From the NCBI GenBank assembly GCA_963580245.1, contig CAUZJO010000102.1:1-17591 (forward strand): 17,591 nt of DNA, in the 5' to 3' direction. Positions 14,184 to 17,591 of this stretch are shown piece after piece. A program made the translations under genes and the position numbers. This DNA comes from CAUZJO01 sp963580245 (GTDB lineage Bacteria; Sumerlaeota; Sumerlaeia; MVZB01). Below the pieces are notes generated by a model, which saw nothing but the letters and a program-made list of their open reading frames with translations, was not told the DNA's origin and searched no databases. Position 1 is the first letter of the stretch. Each line of letters begins with the position of its first letter.

Positions 14184-14713
14184 TACTCATCTAGCACATT
14201 CAGACATAAATTAAACCATATTTTTACGGATTTTCTTGGCTCTTAATATCATTAGGGCAGGAATTATACTCGATCTCCTTTTGTAGCAACGGTCTAAAAT
14301 GATTCGAGGATTCCAGGACCTGGCGGGCGACCTCCGCGGATGCATGGTCCAGGTTTCTCCTCGGTCGCCGAGAATGTAAAACACACTCACCCCCAAGGAG
14401 TTTGCGACAATCCACCATGCCTTAGCCCATATACCAATGCGCTCCCTATACCATATAAGGATTAAAAAGCAACTTATTTTTTGATTTTATTTTCTATTTT
14501 TCCATGTTTTCAAAGGCAAGAAAACGTGCGATCGATCAATCAGGCCCATCCAGCAGTATTATTGCGAGCCTGGGCGTCCGTCAGCCCCACCTCGATTTTT
14601 TCGTAATTTCCGGCTGAAGCGCGTGCTTGTATTGGCTCACGCATGCCGAAAGAACGAACGGGACAGCACGGAGTATGCTTGGAAAGGCGACCTCACGACT
14701 GGCGGGGGGGCGG

Positions 14714-16303
14714 CTAGGGCGAGTTTGCGCCGCCGGGTGGTTTGGTCGCCGCCGAAGCGGGAGGCCCTGATTCGGATTGCGGTCCGGTCCGGTCCTGCTC
14801 GACCACTTTCCCCAGATATTCAGGAAGTTCCACGCCCGCCATCCGCGCGACTTCTTGGAGCGGCGGCAGGCTCTTGATCAGGCCCGAGACAAAGTTGGCC
14901 GTGCTCGATTCGCCGTTGCCGCCGTTGCCCGAATCCCAGACGGTGATCTTATCGATCTTCAAGTTGCTGATCGCCTCGACCTGTTTGGCGACGATCTGCT
15001 CGATTTTTTCGATCATCAGCAGCGTGCCGACGGATTTGGCATCGCCGTGGCAACTTTGGATCAGGCGCGCGTAACCGGCCGCTTTGTTCTCCAGGACTTT
15101 GCGCACGCCCTCGGCCTCGGCCTCGTAGCGCATCAGAGTGGCGTCGGCTTCGCCCCGCGCCTCGCGCCGGGTGCGTTCGGCTTGGGCTTCGGCGGCGATC
15201 TCGATCTTACGCTTGTCGACCTCCTGCTGGACGACTTCCGCGGCATTGAGCCGCTCGGTTTCGGACTGATACTGGGCCTTTTGGATTTCAACCTCGGCCA
15301 TGCGCTGGGCGACCTCGCCCTTCTGGTGGGCCTCGGCCTGCTGGCGGGCCAGCTCGGCGTTATAACGGGCGATGTTGCCCTTGGATTCGTTTTCCCCCTT
15401 GACGGCTTCGGATTCCTGCTGCTGAACGTAGACGCGCCGGTCGGCTTCGGCGGCCTTTTTGCCTTTCTCCGCCTCGGCCACGTTTTCCGCGACGCGGACC
15501 GTTTTGATCTTCAGCGCGTCGGCCTCGCCGACGGCCGCGGTCGTTTCCTGCTGCTGGACGAACACGCGCTGATCGGCCTCGGCGGCCTTGCGTCCCTTCT
15601 CGGCCTGCGCTTCGTTCTCGGCGACGCGGATGGCCCTCTCGCGGTTGGCCTCGGCTTGTCCGACCGCCCCCACCTTGTCCTGCTCGGCCACGTCGACCTT
15701 GGCACGGTTGATCGCTTCGGAGGCCGCCTTCTTGCCGATGCTATCGATGTAATCGGACTCGTCGGTGATGTCGGTGATATTGACGTTGATCAGGTAGAGC
15801 CCGATTTTATTGAGTTCGGGCTCGACGTTCTTGCGGATCGATTCCAGAAACTTCTCGCGGTCCTGGTTGATCTGCTCGATGGTCAGCGAGGCCACCGTCA
15901 GGCGCAATTGGCCGAAGATGATCTCCCTGGCCATCTCCTCGGTGTCGCTCTGGCGCAGCGTTAGGAGCCGCTCGGCGGCGTTGGTGATGATCTGGGGATG
16001 GGTGCTGATGCCGACGGTAAACGTGCTGGGAACGTGAATGCGGATGTTCTGCAAGGACAGGGCGTTTTGCAGGGGGATGGTGATCGTCATCGGAACCAGG
16101 CTCATATACGAGTAATCCTGGATCAGCGGCCAGACGAACGTGCCGCCCCCGTGAATGCACCGCGCCGACTGCCCCGTCCCAACGCGTCCATAGATGACCA
16201 GTATCCGGTCGGAGGGGCATCTGCGATAACGCGATGCGAGAAACGCCACCGTCGACATCAACAGCACAACGACGACGACTGCCAGTATGAGGTAGTATGT
16301 CAT
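14714..16303 (-). CDS. Flotillin-family SPFH/band 7 protein
   Basis: 529 residues. One N-terminal membrane helix (YYLILAVVVVVLLMSTVAFL, 3-22) precedes an SPFH domain (about 28-200) with RILVIYGRVG and GGGTFVWPLIQDYSYMSLVP. A long Ala/Glu/Lys-rich coiled coil (about 200-410) follows, then a flotillin C-terminal region with KITVWDSGNG (452-461) and a proline-rich tail. It belongs to the YqiK/FloT-like branch, which oligomerises in the inner membrane to organise protein- and lipid-rich microdomains. Residues 215-258 and 259-302 are a tandem duplication. The gene lies 15 bp after the NfeD-like gene on the same strand, the standard floA/yqiK partner arrangement. AAAGGG lies about ten bases before the ATG. 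No intrinsic terminator was seen downstream. Confidence 0.93.
   Translation of the reverse strand: MTYYLILAVVVVVLLMSTVAFLASRYRRCPSDRILVIYGRVGTGQSARCIHGGGTFVWPLIQDYSYMSLVPMTITIPLQNALSLQNIRIHVPSTFTVGISTHPQIITNAAERLLTLRQSDTEEMAREIIFGQLRLTVASLTIEQINQDREKFLESIRKNVEPELNKIGLYLINVNITDITDESDYIDSIGKKAASEAINRAKVDVAEQDKVGAVGQAEANRERAIRVAENEAQAEKGRKAAEADQRVFVQQQETTAAVGEADALKIKTVRVAENVAEAEKGKKAAEADRRVYVQQQESEAVKGENESKGNIARYNAELARQQAEAHQKGEVAQRMAEVEIQKAQYQSETERLNAAEVVQQEVDKRKIEIAAEAQAERTRREARGEADATLMRYEAEAEGVRKVLENKAAGYARLIQSCHGDAKSVGTLLMIEKIEQIVAKQVEAISNLKIDKITVWDSGNGGNGESSTANFVSGLIKSLPPLQEVARMAGVELPEYLGKVVEQDRTGPQSESGPPASAATKPPGGANSP
15398..15661 (-). repeat. Tandem 44-codon duplication inside the flotillin coiled coil
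   Basis: Residues 215-258 and 259-302 align without gaps, 27 of 44 identical. The shared core is RVAEN-x-A-x-AEKG-x-KAAEAD-x-RV-x-VQQQE. Because 44 is four times 11, the duplication would preserve hendecad coiled-coil register. The divergence shows that it is old rather than an assembly artefact. Confidence 0.85.
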
Positions 16304-16318
16304 GGAGCCAATCCCTTT

Positions 16319-16921
16319 CTAGGAGGGGTTTTTCTTCCCCTCCGCGCCGATTTCCAGTTTGCGTACGATAAGCGTCTGACCATCGATGACGTCGGTGACC
16401 TCGATCGGTTCACCCGTCTTAATTGACTTCTTGTCTTCGGCCCTTGCGTCCATCACGCGCAGGCGGTTCTGGATGCTCACCTGGGCCTGACCCGTCCCAC
16501 TGGCCGGGATATTCAGGTAAACGATCCCTTTCTGACCCACGGCCCGGCGGATGTCCAGGTTTCCGGTCATGTGCAGCCCTTTCATCATCTGGGTCAGCTT
16601 GGCGATAATCGTCATGATGGCCACGCCGGCGACAAAAGCCCCCATAATGGCGTAGCCCGCCTCCACCTGACTGCCGCGGCTGAGGGCCAATCCCGACAGG
16701 CCGAAGACGAGGAAAAAGGCCGTGATCCCCTGGACCGTCAGGACTTTGAAACTGATGTCGGCGTCATGGACCTCGACGTCGCCGTCACCCAGCTCGCCGT
16801 CATCGCCGCCGCCGGTGAACAAACCCATCACCATGCGCGTCACGAAGAGGATGCCGCCAAAGGCCGTGCAGATCAGGAATATCCGATCCACGGAATCGAG
16901 GCCGGCCCAAATCAGGTCCAC
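16319..16921 (-). CDS. NfeD-like membrane protein with C-terminal OB-fold (flotillin partner)
   Basis: 200 residues from GTG. Three hydrophobic segments (DRIFLICTAFGGILFV, GITAFFLVFGLSGLAL, YAIMGAFVAGVAIMTIIAKL) are followed by a soluble region, AVGQKGIVYLNIPASGTGQA ... GEPIEVTDVIDGQTLIVRKL. This has the strand pattern and G-rich turns of the NfeD/YuaF/YqiJ OB-fold. Such proteins sit next to flotillins, bind them and take part in membrane-stress or microdomain functions. An acidic loop (GGDDGELGDGDVEVHDAD) separates helices 1 and 2. I chose the GTG because GGAG lies seven bases upstream; the longer frame starts at a TTG (16939) without a ribosome binding site. It is the first gene of the two-gene operon. 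Confidence 0.87.
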   Translation of the reverse strand: MDLIWAGLDSVDRIFLICTAFGGILFVTRMVMGLFTGGGDDGELGDGDVEVHDADISFKVLTVQGITAFFLVFGLSGLALSRGSQVEAGYAIMGAFVAGVAIMTIIAKLTQMMKGLHMTGNLDIRRAVGQKGIVYLNIPASGTGQAQVSIQNRLRVMDARAEDKKSIKTGEPIEVTDVIDGQTLIVRKLEIGAEGKKNPS

Positions 16922-16928
16922 GGTGCGT

Positions 16929-16932
16929 CTCC
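16929..16932 (-). promoter_or_regulatory. Ribosome binding site supporting the GTG start of the NfeD-like gene
   Basis: GGAG on the minus strand, seven bases before GTG at 16921. It falls inside the first codons of the alternative TTG-started frame, so the GTG is the better start. Confidence 0.6.
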
Positions 16933-16978
16933 ACGACAAAAATGCAATGAGAAGAAACGATTAAAAGAGCCAGGCACC

Positions 16979-17007
16979 ATGAGAATACGACCCGTCCGTG
17001 AAGTCAA
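16979..17007 (-). promoter_or_regulatory. Candidate promoter of the NfeD-flotillin operon
   Basis: TTGACT (five of six to the -35 consensus), a 17-base spacer and TCTCAT (four of six to the -10) on the minus strand, about 57 bp before the GTG start. It is the best match in the upstream gap; unverified. Confidence 0.35.
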
Positions 17008-17591
17008 GTCAGATCGGGGGCTTACGCGTTTTCGTTCGGAGGCAACCGCCGAAGCACGCTCCAAGGATCGGAAATTGGATTCAAGGTGGGTAACCGGTTG
17101 CGCACTTCAGTCCCGACTCCGATCCAGGTGAAACTCCGATGCACACCGGCCGCAACTCTTTGCCGCTTTGTCCCTGCCAGCACATGGATCGCCTCCTCGA
17201 GGGTTTCTCTCATCTTAAATTCTGGAATACTCTAACTATTAGGCTTAGGCCACAACGTAGCAGCCGTCCGTGAATTATCGAGCTTCGGCATGGTCATTGC
17301 GATATGAGCTGGTTAGATTGGCAACGTGAGTGATACGCCTGCAAAGACGAAAATATAGATAACCGGACAACCTACCCCCCCCCAGCGAAGCCCCTATCCC
17401 CCCCGGTAGGGGTTTCGTTTTTGGGGCTTGGGTGTGATTCAAAAACGGGAGGGCGGGCGTTGCAGGAACGGGGAGGGAACCACGCCAACACCTCCACAAA
17501 CTCTTCAAACACCACGAAACGCGCGGTTTTTCAGGATCGGCTCTCGGCTCCCGTCCTCGTCCTTCGTCCTCGGACTTTCTTGGATTCGATC
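17008..17591. other. Right-end intergenic region without a supported gene
   Basis: No ORF here has a ribosome binding site, recognisable domain or convincing length; the longest minus-strand candidates are 63 and 77 codons. It contains C-rich tracts and the terminator-like hairpin at 17391-17422. It is probably the upstream region of a gene beyond the window, or spacer. Confidence 0.5.
17391..17422 (+). terminator. Terminator-like hairpin with T-tract, no clear gene upstream
   Basis: CCCCTA and TAGGGG form a 6-bp stem around a ten-base C-rich loop, followed by TTTCGTTTTT on the plus strand. The shape is right for intrinsic termination, but no plus-strand gene ends nearby, so it may belong to an unannotated RNA or be coincidental. 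It sits in a run of C tracts. Confidence 0.35.

Larger units (their letters stand above)
13992..14713. other. Gene-free AT-rich intergenic tract
   Basis: About 720 bp between the XRE regulator start and the flotillin stop, clearly richer in A+T than the rest of the window; 14471-14513 is almost pure A/T. Only short ORFs under 65 codons occur, with no ribosome binding sites or recognisable products. It holds the regulator's promoter candidate, two inverted repeats, and a GC-richer patch at about 14,310-14,375 that may be a decayed gene fragment. Composition suggests acquired or relaxed DNA, or a large regulatory region. Confidence 0.6.

Noticed and set aside
14211..14418. Two overlapping minus-strand ORFs of 61-64 codons in the AT-rich tract
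   Set aside because: No recognisable product; at best a decayed fragment.
14777..15964. 395-codon plus-strand ORF opposite the flotillin gene
   Set aside because: It is the antisense shadow of the Ala/Glu/Lys-rich coiled coil, giving low-complexity Leu/Gly/Phe/Asp sequence; the minus-strand flotillin is unambiguous.
17022..17213. 63-codon minus-strand ORF starting MRETLEEAIHV
   Set aside because: No ribosome binding site or recognisable domain, and it overlaps the promoter-candidate side of the NfeD operon; not supportable as a gene.

Overview
The window is a GC-rich bacterial chromosome fragment, except for one AT-rich stretch at about 13,980-14,640. It carries eleven well-supported genes, one gene tail cut by the left edge, and one gene remnant. 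The lineage is probably Planctomycetota (Phycisphaerae-like) or a related environmental phylum such as Sumerlaeota or Hydrogenedentota. Three things point there: a pseudopilin with the GFTLIELLIVV leader and a YDPTNGTVS tail, a secreted protein with dockerin-type EF-hands (GDLNGDQIVDAADF), and a GT-C membrane protein ending in planctomycete-style TPRs. This is inference from protein style; no rRNA or tRNA was seen.

Layout. 1-1066 (+): the C-terminus of an exported protein, a strong hairpin, the remnant of a paralogous C-terminus with the same IPVE-SSF-VE tail, and a type IV pilin-like protein. 1281-3784 (+): a short-chain dehydrogenase, a HupE/UreJ-type nickel permease and a Gfo/Idh/MocA dehydrogenase resembling LigC. 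3824-3956: a compact element with terminal inverted repeats, lying between convergent genes. 3957-5817 (-): an amidohydrolase-2 protein and a luciferase-like flavin monooxygenase that overlap by 47 bp. The two dehydrogenases, the monooxygenase and the amidohydrolase look like a small catabolic locus for a cyclic or aromatic-derived compound, perhaps through a lactone or pyrone intermediate.

5918-13251 (-): a polytopic GT-C glycosyltransferase with C-terminal TPRs, a secreted dockerin protein of odd architecture, a GH57/DUF3536 glycoside hydrolase and a NodB-type polysaccharide deacetylase. All concern glycans or the cell surface, but the gaps are wide enough that they need not be one operon. 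13434-14713: an XRE-type regulator with a strong ribosome binding site and a clear downstream terminator, preceded by a gene-free AT-rich tract with inverted repeats. 14714-16921 (-): an NfeD-like membrane protein and a flotillin-family protein, a classic two-gene membrane-microdomain operon. In this flotillin a 44-residue coiled-coil unit is tandemly duplicated. The right end has a promoter candidate, a terminator-like hairpin and no convincing gene.

The most promising candidates for something undescribed are the catabolic locus, whose amidohydrolase has lost canonical catalytic residues, and the modular hairpin element inside it.
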